Shown: in pieces, positions 7,274 through 15,688 of the stretch
Layout: each line of letters begins with the position of its first letter
How positions within the stretch are numbered: the first letter of the stretch is position 1
Source: Gammaproteobacteria bacterium
GTDB lineage: Bacteria; Pseudomonadota; Gammaproteobacteria; Steroidobacterales; Steroidobacteraceae
Assembly (NCBI GenBank): GCA_003164785.1
Contig: PLUE01000069.1
Span: 372,001-436,000, forward strand
Reading direction: 5' to 3'
DNA length: 64,000 nt
Notes under the pieces: model-generated
What the model was told of the DNA's origin: nothing
The model's database searches: none
The model's input: the letters and a program-made list of their open reading frames with translations, nothing else
Made by a program: the position numbers and the translations under genes

Positions 7274-7783
7274 ATGAGTGGATCGGTCCAGGCATTCAGC
7301 GATTGGTTGGCGGCCACCCCGGCGAGTGCGGAGATTCAAAACGTCACCTGGGTCATCCCCACCGTGCAGACCCTCCATATCCTGGCCATCTCGATCGTCA
7401 TGTCCTCGGCGCTCTTGATCGACCTGCGTGTGCTCGGGGTCATATCGCGCGTCCAGCCCATCGCTACGGTGGTGCACCGCTTCCTGCCGTGGATCTGGTG
7501 CACCCTTGTGGTTCTGCTCCTGTCCGGCAGCACGCTCATCATCGGCGAACCCGGCCGATCGCTGCAGAATCCCGCGTTCGTCGCGAAGATGTCGATGCTC
7601 GTCATCGTGATCCTCCTGACTTTGTCCTTTCAGTTGGGGCTGCGCCGAGATGCCCATTTCTGGGAGACCTCGCCGGGGCGGCGGATCGGCGGCAAGCTGA
7701 TCGCGGCAATCACGCTCTTGCTCTGGGTCGCCATCGTGTTTGCCGGCCGGTGGATCGCGTACATCGACGTGGACTCAGCCTGA
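7274..7783 (+). CDS. DUF6644-type four-helix membrane protein, copy 1
   Basis: A 169-residue integral membrane protein with about four transmembrane helices (roughly residues 35-58, 73-93, 105-122 and 140-160). The first helix carries LHILAISIVMSSALLIDLRVLG, whose His and Asp are kept in the next gene. A further His lies in VVHRFLPWIW. It resembles the DUF6644 family, for which no function is established. Inner-membrane His residues near both faces could hold haem or metal, but that is only an idea. It starts 22 bases after the third DUF6152 gene and is followed at once by a paralogue, so the two may pair as a heterodimer. Confidence 0.72.
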   Translation: MSGSVQAFSDWLAATPASAEIQNVTWVIPTVQTLHILAISIVMSSALLIDLRVLGVISRVQPIATVVHRFLPWIWCTLVVLLLSGSTLIIGEPGRSLQNPAFVAKMSMLVIVILLTLSFQLGLRRDAHFWETSPGRRIGGKLIAAITLLLWVAIVFAGRWIAYIDVDSA

Positions 7784-7784
7784 G

Positions 7785-8282
7785 GTGGACATCTCGTCGA
7801 TATTCGTCTGGATCCACGCAACCGCGTTCGCCACGGCGATACGCGAGAGCAGCTATCTGTTCCCGTGGATCGAGAGCGTCCACGTCCTCGCCATCACGGT
7901 GGTCGTCGGGTCCATCGCGGTCGTCGACGGTCGATTGCTCGGCGTGACGTCCATGAACCGCAGCGTCGCGTCCCTGGCCTCGGAGGTGCTGCCGCTGACG
8001 TGGATCGCGTTCCTCGCGGCGGTATTGACGGGGGCGTCGTTGTTTGCGTCGCACGCGACCGGCTATGCGGCGAATCTCGAATTCAGGATGAAAATGATCC
8101 TCCTGGTCCTGGCGGGCATCAACATGATGACCTTTCACGGTGTCATGGGACGCGCCACCGCGAACTGGGATGAGTCCGGGGTGGCGCCGTGGCAGGGAAG
8201 AGTCGCGGGGTCGATATCGCTGGTGTTGTGGGTCGGAATCGTCGCATTCGGCCGGTGGATAGGGTTCTCGAACGTCCGTTAG
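7785..8282 (+). CDS. DUF6644-type four-helix membrane protein, copy 2
   Basis: A 165-residue paralogue of the preceding membrane protein, with the matching helix VHVLAITVVVGSIAVVDGRLLG (His and Asp conserved), then TWIAFLAAVLTGASLF, MKMILLVLAGINMM and a last helix ISLVLWVGIVAFG. It probably begins at GTG 7785, one base after the stop of the upstream gene, because no ATG is available before the first helix; the ribosome binding site is poor, so coupling to upstream translation is likely. Tandem duplicates of a small membrane protein in one operon often form a heterodimer. The function is not known. Confidence 0.7.
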   Translation: MDISSIFVWIHATAFATAIRESSYLFPWIESVHVLAITVVVGSIAVVDGRLLGVTSMNRSVASLASEVLPLTWIAFLAAVLTGASLFASHATGYAANLEFRMKMILLVLAGINMMTFHGVMGRATANWDESGVAPWQGRVAGSISLVLWVGIVAFGRWIGFSNVR

Positions 8283-8295
8283 CACAGGGAACAGC

Positions 8296-9051
8296 GTGAA
8301 AGCGTCGCGAACGAGGGGGTGGCGTTTGGCCGGAGCAGCGCTCGCCGTGCTGGCGGTCGCTGCGCTGGCCATCTGGATCGATCACCGCGATCTCGCCGAC
8401 CGGCTGCTGCGCCAGCAGCCCCAGGTGATCCAGGCGAACGCGGAGCTGCTCCATCGCGCCATCACCATGGGCCGTCCGCTCTACAGCAAACACTGCGCCG
8501 GTTGCCATGGCGGTGAACTCGAGGGGAGCGCCGCCCGGGGTGTGCCGGATCTGGCCCGGAATGCCTGGTTGTACGGCAATGACGTGGTGGACGTGGAGCG
8601 GACCATCCTCTATGGGATTCGCTCCGGCCACCCCAAGGCGCGCAACGTCACGGACATGCCGGCCCTGGTGCGCACGGGACAGATCACCCAGGGCGATGCG
8701 CATGACGTGGTGGAGTATCTCCAGAAGCTCGCGGGAGCTTCCTTCGATCAATCCATGGCGGAGCGCGGACGTAAGATCTATTACGACAAGGGCAACTGTT
8801 ACGATTGTCACGCCGACGATGCACGCGGCGTCATCGACTATGGGACCCCGCCCTTGACCGGCCCGGTGTGGTTGTATGGCGGCGACCGCGCGACCCTGTA
8901 TCGCTCCATTCTCGACGGCCGTCACGGCATTTGTCCGGCTTGGGTCGACACCCTGGAGCCGGTGCAAATTCGGGCGCTGGCGCTCTATCTCGTGGCGGCC
9001 GGCGCCGATCGACGTCTGCAAACTGGAAACTCGCGTGTCGGCTCCGGTTAG
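8296..9051 (+). CDS. Membrane-anchored dihaem cytochrome c with Cys in place of the second axial Met
   Basis: A 251-residue protein with an N-terminal anchor (residues 11-28) and two cytochrome c domains resembling CcoP-type dihaem cytochromes. Haem sites are CAGCH (67-71) with Met121 in DMPAL as the likely axial ligand, and CYDCH (168-172). In the second domain the usual GRHGxMPAW motif reads GRHGICPAW, so Cys213 takes the place of the axial Met; the codon TGT is at 8932-8934. It would move electrons on the periplasmic face, perhaps from the DUF6152/GxW/DUF6644 partners to an oxidase. Start GTG 8296, with AGGGA just upstream. Confidence 0.85.
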   Translation: MKASRTRGWRLAGAALAVLAVAALAIWIDHRDLADRLLRQQPQVIQANAELLHRAITMGRPLYSKHCAGCHGGELEGSAARGVPDLARNAWLYGNDVVDVERTILYGIRSGHPKARNVTDMPALVRTGQITQGDAHDVVEYLQKLAGASFDQSMAERGRKIYYDKGNCYDCHADDARGVIDYGTPPLTGPVWLYGGDRATLYRSILDGRHGICPAWVDTLEPVQIRALALYLVAAGADRRLQTGNSRVGSG

Positions 9052-9967
9052 CTTCTTCGATTACTCGCGGACCTCCGTGTCCCGCTCCATGGTGATGCTC
9101 GCCTGCGGCGCGCTCATCGGCCTCGTGATCGCGGGATATGGACTTTTCACCGCGAAGGGGACGCGTTCGCGCGGCGTGCCGCCGGAGGCTGTCGCGCTCG
9201 TGAACCGTCGCCCGATCCTGCGCAGCGATTTCATGGCCCAGGCGCAAACCGAGTTCACAATGCCCTACGCGCAAACCTCGCCGCAGCAGCGCGAGAAGGT
9301 TCTGCGCGACATGATCAACGAGGAGCTGCTGATGCAGCGAGGGCTGGAGATCGATCTGCCCAGTTATGACCCCGACGTGCGCAATGCATTGGTGGCCGGG
9401 GTCGAACTGGAGGTGACCGCCGAGGTGCTCGCGCAGCAACCCACCAATGAGGAGCTTCGAGCCTATTACGAGAAGCATACGGATCGGTACTCGTCCGAGG
9501 GCGTCATGCGCCTGCGCGACCTCGTCGTCAAGAGCGAGGCGGGCTCGATCGCCCAGGTTCGTGCGAAGGCCCAGGAAGCTGCGAATGCCATCCGCGGCGG
9601 GCAGGCGCTCGACGCCGTCATCCAGCGATACGGCCTGGTGGATTCCGGTCACTTCGTCGACGCGGGCCATGTCGACCTCGGTGATATCTATCAATTTGCG
9701 GTGCATGCCAAGGTCGACCCGGCGCTCGAGAAGGCCATCCTGCCGCTCAAGGCGGGCGGGGTGTCCGATCCGGTCGAGGAGAGCGACGGTGCACACGTGG
9801 TCGTCATGCTGAAACATGTCTTTCCGCTCCCCGAGTCATTCGAGGAGGCGCTGAACCGGGTTTGGACGGACGTCAAGACCGACGCGCAGAACAAGGTTCG
9901 CGCCGCCAACATCGACTACCTGCGCGGCCGGGGCGATATCATGGTGGCGCCGGATTATGCGCAATGA
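9035..9967 (+). CDS. Membrane-anchored parvulin-type peptidyl-prolyl isomerase-like protein
   Basis: A protein of about 310 residues with one transmembrane anchor (MVMLACGALIGLVIAGYGLF, residues ~19-38) and a periplasmic part. A SurA/PrsA-like helical N-domain (VNRRPILRSDFM, REKVLRDMINEELLMQRG) precedes a parvulin-like segment starting at MRLRDLVV with the closing GGVSDPVEESDGAHVVVM. Such proteins help exported proteins fold or mature. The start is uncertain: GTG 9035 overlaps the cytochrome gene by 17 bases; GTG 9077 and ATG 9089 are alternatives just before the anchor. In this operon it could serve maturation of the cytochrome or the DUF6152 proteins. Confidence 0.75.
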   Translation: MSAPVSFFDYSRTSVSRSMVMLACGALIGLVIAGYGLFTAKGTRSRGVPPEAVALVNRRPILRSDFMAQAQTEFTMPYAQTSPQQREKVLRDMINEELLMQRGLEIDLPSYDPDVRNALVAGVELEVTAEVLAQQPTNEELRAYYEKHTDRYSSEGVMRLRDLVVKSEAGSIAQVRAKAQEAANAIRGGQALDAVIQRYGLVDSGHFVDAGHVDLGDIYQFAVHAKVDPALEKAILPLKAGGVSDPVEESDGAHVVVMLKHVFPLPESFEEALNRVWTDVKTDAQNKVRAANIDYLRGRGDIMVAPDYAQ

Positions 9968-11190
9968 ACGCGGAATTGCGCCGGCTTCGCGGCACGCGCG
10001 CCCTGCACCGGGCGCTCATCTGTCTCGTCGTGATCCTGTGCGCGGGCCAGGCCGCTGCGCACACCAAGAGCACCAGTTACTCGAATTGGCGCATCGAGGG
10101 CTCGGTGGTTCACCTGTCGTTGACGATCCCGATGGCGGAGACGGCGCGGCTCGGCGAAGCCGGCTCCCAGCCGTCGAACGAACAGGTGATCGACTATGTA
10201 TCCAAGCGTCTGGGTGTGAGCGCGGGCGGGCAGCCCTGCACGCTGGCGGGCCCTCCCAGGCCGTTGACGGCGACGGTTCAGTTCCGGCGTTTCGAGTTGC
10301 AATTTCAATGCGCCGCCGCGACCGGCTTCTCGTTGCATTCCCAGATCTTCTTCGATCTCGTGCCGTCGCACGTGTCGCTCGCGCAGATCCAGAACTCCGA
10401 TGGCAGCGTGACGCAGCAACTGTTCACCATCGACAATCAAACGCTCGAGATGTCCGGCAAGGACTCAAGGATGCGCAACGCCGGCTTCCTGAAATACGTG
10501 CAGATGGGCGTGATGCATATTTTCACCGGCGTGGACCATATGTCCTTCCTGCTCGGACTGGTGCTGATCTCGCGACGGCTGCGCGACCTCGTGTTCGTGG
10601 TGACCGGCTTCACCATCGGGCACAGCGCGACGCTCGCGTTGGCGGTGACGGGGGTCATCCGGCCGCACGCAGAGTACATCGATGCGCTGGTTGCGCTCAC
10701 CATCGCGATGATCGGCGCGGAGAACATCTCGGCCGCGACTCATCGGCCTGCGCTCGTCGCGGCCGGTGTCGGCGGTGTCTTGCTGGTGATGGCCTCGGCA
10801 AGTTTTCTGGGTTTCGGTGGTCTGCCCTCGCTGTTGCTGCTCGGCGCCGGATTGTTCGCGTCCAACTATCTGATGTTGTCGGGGCACCTGCGCGATGCCG
10901 CGCGTCTGCGCATCGTCGTGACCGTGGTGTTCGGTCTGATCCATGGATTCGGCTTTGCCGCCGACCTGTTGGAATTGCGCCTGCCGACCGATCAGCTGTT
11001 CAGCATCCTGTTGGGCTTCAACCTGGGCGTCGAACTGGGCCAATTGACCTTGGTCCTGGCGACACTGGGAGCGGTCGCGCTGTTGGTCCGCGCCAGGCTG
11101 GGGATTCCTCGACCCATCGTGGTCGACACGTTGTCGGCGGCACTCGTGGCATTGGGCATGTATTGGTTCGTCAGTCGCAGCTATGTTTGA
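9964..11190 (+). CDS. HupE/UreJ-family membrane protein with exported His-starting domain
   Basis: A 408-residue protein. A signal peptide ends Ala-Ala-Ala at residue 32, so the mature protein would start at His33 (HTKSTSY). A periplasmic beta domain of about 140 residues follows, then about seven transmembrane helices beginning at GVMHIFTGVDHMSFLLGL. That G-H-x-x-G-x-D-H pattern is the HupE/UreJ signature; family members are linked to nickel or cobalt uptake, and longer ones like this are of unknown cargo. The ATG overlaps the stop of the isomerase gene (ATGA). It closes the operon. A metal transport role would fit the His-rich exported partners, but the metal is not shown. Confidence 0.8.
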   Translation: MNAELRRLRGTRALHRALICLVVILCAGQAAAHTKSTSYSNWRIEGSVVHLSLTIPMAETARLGEAGSQPSNEQVIDYVSKRLGVSAGGQPCTLAGPPRPLTATVQFRRFELQFQCAAATGFSLHSQIFFDLVPSHVSLAQIQNSDGSVTQQLFTIDNQTLEMSGKDSRMRNAGFLKYVQMGVMHIFTGVDHMSFLLGLVLISRRLRDLVFVVTGFTIGHSATLALAVTGVIRPHAEYIDALVALTIAMIGAENISAATHRPALVAAGVGGVLLVMASASFLGFGGLPSLLLLGAGLFASNYLMLSGHLRDAARLRIVVTVVFGLIHGFGFAADLLELRLPTDQLFSILLGFNLGVELGQLTLVLATLGAVALLVRARLGIPRPIVVDTLSAALVALGMYWFVSRSYV

Positions 11191-11220
11191 TCGAGGTCCC
11201 TTCCACACTGGATCCAAGCA

Positions 11221-11940
11221 ATGACCATACCGTCACGAGAATTTGCGACCCGCCTCGGGCAGAGGACGATGGCCAAGTTCCTGAACGCGGCCGCGGACGT
11301 GTTCAGCAAACATGGCTACGAAGGCAGCACCATCCGCGCGATCGCCAAGAAGGCGCAGGTGAATCTGGGGACGCTGAATCACTATTGGGGCAGCAAACAG
11401 GAGCTGTTCCGTGAACTGTTCGAGCTACGGTTCAGACCGCTGCGCCGCGAACATCTGCGGCGCCTGCGCTCGGTGGAGGCCGGTATATCAACCGGTGTCC
11501 CGCCCCAGGCCATCGATGTCCTGCGGTCCATCGTCGAGCCGGTGTTCTTCGTCGACACCGAGGCGGGGCTGGGCAACGGTGCCACGAGGGAGTCGCGCGC
11601 CAGCCGCAAGCGCTTTCATGCGCTCTATGGACGCGCGCTCATGGATCCTTCCCCGCAGGTCATCTCCGAAATGGCGAAGCTGTTCGAGGAGCCGATTCGG
11701 CTGTTCATCTCGTTGATGCGCCGCGCCTGCCCGGACGTGAGCGCGGCCGAAATCGATTGGCGCGTGAATTGCGTCATTGGTGCGCAGGTGTTCGCGGAGG
11801 TCTACAGCGAGCGCGGCCGCCGGTTCTTCGGCGACGAGGCCGATGTCGACGAAACCTTGGCCGCGAACTGGATTCTACACGTGCTGATGAATGGGTTGAA
11901 TGCGCCGCCCTACAGGCCATCGAGCGACGCTAAATCGTGA
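11221..11940 (+). CDS. TetR/AcrR-family transcriptional regulator
   Basis: A 239-residue regulator with an N-terminal TetR helix-turn-helix (residues ~15-62: MAKFLNAAADVFSKHGYEG, then IAKKAQVNLGTLNHYWGSKQELF) and a C-terminal ligand-binding region with VNCVIGAQVF. It lies 30 bases behind the HupE-like gene in the same direction and could be cotranscribed with it, or regulate the convergent molybdenum hydroxylase operon whose 3' end overlaps its own by 11 bases. Its C-domain has the pattern of TetR proteins with DUF1956-like tails. The ligand is unknown. Confidence 0.88.
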   Translation: MTIPSREFATRLGQRTMAKFLNAAADVFSKHGYEGSTIRAIAKKAQVNLGTLNHYWGSKQELFRELFELRFRPLRREHLRRLRSVEAGISTGVPPQAIDVLRSIVEPVFFVDTEAGLGNGATRESRASRKRFHALYGRALMDPSPQVISEMAKLFEEPIRLFISLMRRACPDVSAAEIDWRVNCVIGAQVFAEVYSERGRRFFGDEADVDETLAANWILHVLMNGLNAPPYRPSSDAKS

Positions 11941-14200
11941 AGCCCTCGCGTGTGATCGGCAGCGTGCGGATGCGATGCCCCGTCAGCGTGAAGATCGCGT
12001 TGCAGATGGCCGGCGCCACGGGCGGCAGCGCCGGTTCTCCCAACCCGGTGGGCGGATAGTCACTCTCGACGAAGTGGACATCCACCTGCGGCGTGATCGG
12101 CATGCGGCCGATGGGATAGTGATCGAAGTTCTTCTGCTGGATTCGTCCATTTTCCATGGTCACCTCGAGGCCAAGGGTGCTGATCGCGTCGACCATGCAA
12201 CCCTGGCATTGAGCCTCCGCGCCGGACAAGTTCACGATGGGGCCGATGTCGCCGACGATGGTCATCCGATGCACCGTGATCTTTTTCCTGCGGTCGACCG
12301 ACACCTCGGCCACTTCGGCGAAATGCCCTTGGTGACTGAAGTAGAACGCCAGTCCATGCGCGCGACCGGCCGGCAGTCGCCTGCCCCATCCGGATTTCTC
12401 GACCACCATTCGAATGACCTGCGCCGCACGATCGGGATTCAGTCCGCCCATTCCCGGACCACCCGGGCCCGGCGGCGTCTCGGGATCCTGCAGCCGCGGA
12501 TTGGCCATGACTTCCAGCATGAACTCCGCGTGGTCGCGTTTGGCGGCCACGGCCATTTCATGCATGAACGATTGCATGACGAAGGCCATGGTGTTCGATC
12601 CCGGCGCCCGCATCGGCCCGCACGGGATTGCGAGCGGCAACAGGGTCTGCGTTGCCCGGTAATGGGGCAGGTACTGGGCGGGAAACTCGTTCGGCGACAG
12701 TCCGCCGCCGCCGACCGGCACCTTGCCATCACCGGTGAAGGTCATGCTGTGCGAGGACCAGGCGATGAGCTTTCCCTGGGCATCGACCGCACCCTGCAGG
12801 GAATTGAAGCCGCCGACCCGGTAGAAGTCGTGGGTCATGTCATCTTCGCGCGTGTACATCAGCTTGATGGGAACGCCGCCGGCCTGCTTGGAGATTTGTG
12901 CGGCCTCGGCGACGTAGTCGTTCATCAAGCGCCGGCCGAAGCCGCCGCCGATGCGGGTCTGGTGCATCGTGACCTTGTCGGGCGGGAGACCGACGACGCC
13001 GGCGGCGATGGCCAGTCCCGAACCCGGCGTCTGCGAGGGCGCCCAGATTTCCAGTGAATCGCCACCGGGATCCTTCTTGTACCAGGCGGTGCAGTTCTGC
13101 GGTTCGAGCGTCGCATGCGTCACGAATCCAAACGTGTAAAAGGCCGCGACGCTCCTGCCCGCGGCGAAGGCCTTGTCGACGTCGCCGACGGTCTTGAGCG
13201 TCACCGCGCCTTGCTGCGCCGAGAGGGATTTTGCCTTCGTGACGAATTGGCTCCAGCTGTCCTTTGAGGCGCTCGATTCGTCCCAGGTGACTTTGAGTTG
13301 CCGCTTGGCGGCAAAGGCGGACCAGGTATTGCGGGCGACGATTGCTACCCCTGACATGACCTCGGTGGGTTTGCCGGTGCCCTGCACGATGAAGGCGTCC
13401 TTCACTCCGGGAAGCGCCTTGATTTCGTCGAGATTGGCGCTCACCGCCTTGCCGCCGGTGGCCGGGCATTTCTCGAATGCCGCGACGAGCATGCCGGGAA
13501 CTTGGATGTCGATCCCGAACAGCGGCTGTCCGGTGACGATGCGCGCATTGTCGACGCCGTTGAAGCGCCTGCCCAGCAACTTGTAGTTCGCGCGGCTCTT
13601 GAGCTGCAGCTGCGTCGGGTCCGGCAGCGGCATCCGGGCAGCGCGATCGGCCAGCTCGCCGTAGCCCAAACTGCGATTGCTTGCGGCATGCGTCACCACG
13701 CTGTCGGAAGTCGTGATCTCGCCCGCCGGTACGCCCCATTCCTTGGCCGCCGCCGCCACCAGCATGGCGCGCGCGCCGGCCCCGGCTTGACGCAGCACAT
13801 TCCAGTTCATGGGAATCGACAAGGATCCTCCGGCGAATTGCGCGCCGTAGGTTTTCGCGTCGATCGGCGATTGATCCACGGTTACATCGGTCCACTTCGC
13901 ATCCAATTCCTCGGCGAGTATGAGGCCGAAGGCGGTCTTGATGCCCTGGCCGATCTCGGGGTTCTTGGACAACAAGGTGATGCGGCCGTCCGGCGCGATG
14001 CGGACGTATGCGCCGGGCGCGAACGGTGGCGCCGGCGGCGGCCCGCCGGCGCGTGCGGCGGTGGCCTGTTGCGCGTCGGCGAAGGGTAACCCGCCAAACA
14101 GGCCGAGAACGAGACCGCCGCCGACGGTGCCGGCGAGTTTCAAGAAGGAGCGCCGGTCGATCGGCAGGTCCACGTTCGAGGTGTCGAGTACCGTGCTCAT
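11930..14200 (-). CDS. Molybdopterin-binding subunit of an aldehyde/isoquinoline oxidoreductase-type hydroxylase (IorB-like)
   Basis: A 756-residue large subunit of the xanthine dehydrogenase superfamily, of the isoquinoline 1-oxidoreductase beta type. A Tat motif (Arg16-Arg17, then SFLKLAGT) predicts export already folded. Further marks are the segment NPEIGQGIKTAFG, GGGFGRRLMNDY around residue 430 at the cofactor, and GEPALPPVAPAICNA near the end. It would hydroxylate an aldehyde or N-heterocycle with water and pass electrons to the Fe-S subunit. I set the start at 14200 because it gives the Tat signal and an ATGA overlap with the small subunit; the open frame continues to 14596 in antisense of that gene. 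Last gene of its operon. Confidence 0.88.
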   Translation of the reverse strand: MSTVLDTSNVDLPIDRRSFLKLAGTVGGGLVLGLFGGLPFADAQQATAARAGGPPPAPPFAPGAYVRIAPDGRITLLSKNPEIGQGIKTAFGLILAEELDAKWTDVTVDQSPIDAKTYGAQFAGGSLSIPMNWNVLRQAGAGARAMLVAAAAKEWGVPAGEITTSDSVVTHAASNRSLGYGELADRAARMPLPDPTQLQLKSRANYKLLGRRFNGVDNARIVTGQPLFGIDIQVPGMLVAAFEKCPATGGKAVSANLDEIKALPGVKDAFIVQGTGKPTEVMSGVAIVARNTWSAFAAKRQLKVTWDESSASKDSWSQFVTKAKSLSAQQGAVTLKTVGDVDKAFAAGRSVAAFYTFGFVTHATLEPQNCTAWYKKDPGGDSLEIWAPSQTPGSGLAIAAGVVGLPPDKVTMHQTRIGGGFGRRLMNDYVAEAAQISKQAGGVPIKLMYTREDDMTHDFYRVGGFNSLQGAVDAQGKLIAWSSHSMTFTGDGKVPVGGGGLSPNEFPAQYLPHYRATQTLLPLAIPCGPMRAPGSNTMAFVMQSFMHEMAVAAKRDHAEFMLEVMANPRLQDPETPPGPGGPGMGGLNPDRAAQVIRMVVEKSGWGRRLPAGRAHGLAFYFSHQGHFAEVAEVSVDRRKKITVHRMTIVGDIGPIVNLSGAEAQCQGCMVDAISTLGLEVTMENGRIQQKNFDHYPIGRMPITPQVDVHFVESDYPPTGLGEPALPPVAPAICNAIFTLTGHRIRTLPITREGFTI

Positions 14201-14664
14201 GACACATGCTCCGCGGCGCTCGTCGCCGCCCGGATGGCCTTGCGGATTCGCAGGTAAGTACCGCAGCGACAGATGTTGCTCATGGCCTCGTCGATCTGTG
14301 CGTCGGAGGGATGGGGCGTGCGCGCGATCAGTGCCGCCGCCGCCATGAGCTGGCCGGCCTGGCAGTAGCCGCATTGCGGCACGTCGTGATCGAGCCACGC
14401 CTGTTGCAGCCGGTGCAGGCCGCCCGCACCGGCGAGCCCCTCGATGGTCGTGATTTTCTGGCCTACGGCGCCGGAGGCGGGGAACGCGCACGAGCGAACG
14501 GGTGCGCCGTTCAGGTGCACCGTGCAGGCTCCGCATTGGGCAATGCCGCAGCCGAATTTGGTGCCGACCAACTTCAGCTCGTCGCGCAGCACCCACAGCA
14601 GGGGGGTGCCGTCTTCGACGTTCTCGAGTTCGTGATTCTCGCCGTTCACGTTCAACTGCAGCAT
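14197..14664 (-). CDS. (2Fe-2S)-binding subunit of the molybdenum hydroxylase (IorA-like)
   Basis: A 155-residue two-cluster ferredoxin subunit. The plant-type cluster ligands are in CGIAQCGACTVHLNG (residues ~39-53, with one more Cys in VRSCAF), and the second cluster uses CGYCQAGQ and NICRCGTY. This is the standard small subunit that takes electrons from the molybdopterin centre. With no FAD subunit beside it, electrons probably go to a cytochrome c, as in isoquinoline oxidoreductases and aldehyde dehydrogenases of acetic acid bacteria. The stop overlaps the ATG of the large subunit (ATGA), and the SMP-30-like gene lies 14 bases upstream in the operon. Confidence 0.93.
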   Translation of the reverse strand: MLQLNVNGENHELENVEDGTPLLWVLRDELKLVGTKFGCGIAQCGACTVHLNGAPVRSCAFPASGAVGQKITTIEGLAGAGGLHRLQQAWLDHDVPQCGYCQAGQLMAAAALIARTPHPSDAQIDEAMSNICRCGTYLRIRKAIRAATSAAEHVS

Positions 14665-14678
14665 GGGGTTGCCCTCTG

Positions 14679-15647
14679 TTATGGTTTTCCGACGGTCACC
14701 GCGGTGGCGTGGAATGGTTTGCTGGGCGCATCGGGTCCGGCCCGCATGCCCGCGAGCTGTCCCTCGAGCACGTATCCCGTCGTCCCGACCACGGTAATGG
14801 CCACCGGACCGTCAGGATAGCCTTCTTTCACTGTGGTCGCCTTGCCCGTATCGCCGGTCAGATCCACCCGCGACAGACGGCCGCCGTTGCCGCCCTCGAC
14901 GACCAGCACGCTGTTCTTGCCGAAGGCACGCATGCCGTCGGGATGGTCGATCGGCCGATCGAGCTTCACTTCGACCACGGTGCCCGCGCTGCCGTTCGAT
15001 TCGATCGGCACACTGAACAGTTTGCTGGTGCCGAGCGCGTTGACGAGGACGCGCTTACCGAGGACCGAGATGCCGTCGAGAATGCCGCCCTTGGGCCCGA
15101 ACCCGCCGTTTCCGGCCCATACCTCGAGCGTCTTGGCGCCCTTCTTGAGCGACACGACCTCCATGTTCATGGTATCCGTCGCATAGGCGGTGCCATCGGG
15201 ACCGATGGCGATGTCGTTGCAAAATCCGCCCGGCGTGGGGAATGGATAATGCGCCTTGGTCGCGCCGGTCTTCAGGTCGAAGGCATACAGCGCCGTGGGC
15301 GCCGTCGCCGGTCCGCCCGGCGGACCGAGGGTGGACGTGCAGGCCCACAAGGTGTTCGATTTGGCGTCGGCGAGAACGCCGAAGATGCTCGAGAGACCAT
15401 CGGTGCCGGGCTGGATCCATGCTTCGGCGGCTGCCGCACCCGGCTTGGCGCGGAATATGGTCTTGGCGCCGATGCTGCCGATGATGAGCGTCCCGTCCGG
15501 CGTCGACGTCATGCTCTCCGGGAACACCCGCTGACCGGGGATCATGACTTCCTCTGGAAGCGCCGCGGCATGCGCGAACGACGCCCCGGCGCCGCTGACC
15601 ACGGCGGCCGCCGCAAAGATCGCCATCATCTTGATCTTCAATATCAT
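14679..15647 (-). CDS. Secreted SMP-30/gluconolactonase-like beta-propeller protein
   Basis: A 322-residue exported protein. The signal peptide ends near residue 28 (FAHA or AHAA). The mature protein shows propeller repeats typical of the SMP-30/gluconolactonase/NHL type: FPESMTSTPDGTLIIGS, FCNDIAIGPDGTAYATDT, GILDGISVLGKRVLVN and HPDGMRAFGKNSVLVVEGG. The Asn-Asp and Asp-Gly motifs are those that bind calcium and form the lactonase site in relatives. Between PQQ dehydrogenase and molybdenum hydroxylase genes it might hydrolyse a lactone product or act as a binding propeller. The hydrolytic role is inference. Confidence 0.7.
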   Translation of the reverse strand: MILKIKMMAIFAAAAVVSGAGASFAHAAALPEEVMIPGQRVFPESMTSTPDGTLIIGSIGAKTIFRAKPGAAAAEAWIQPGTDGLSSIFGVLADAKSNTLWACTSTLGPPGGPATAPTALYAFDLKTGATKAHYPFPTPGGFCNDIAIGPDGTAYATDTMNMEVVSLKKGAKTLEVWAGNGGFGPKGGILDGISVLGKRVLVNALGTSKLFSVPIESNGSAGTVVEVKLDRPIDHPDGMRAFGKNSVLVVEGGNGGRLSRVDLTGDTGKATTVKEGYPDGPVAITVVGTTGYVLEGQLAGMRAGPDAPSKPFHATAVTVGKP

Positions 15648-15688
15648 CGATCATACCTCGGAAGTTGAAATCGTGGCCGTCGGCGCAG

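Noticed and set aside
12840..14207. 455-residue frame inside the molybdenum hydroxylase gene
   Set aside because: Same strand but another frame of the same DNA; Arg-rich and without motifs.
14201..14596. Upstream extension of the molybdenum hydroxylase frame to 888 residues
   Set aside because: It overlaps the Fe-S subunit gene in another frame and would bury the Tat signal; ATG 14200 with the ATGA overlap is better.
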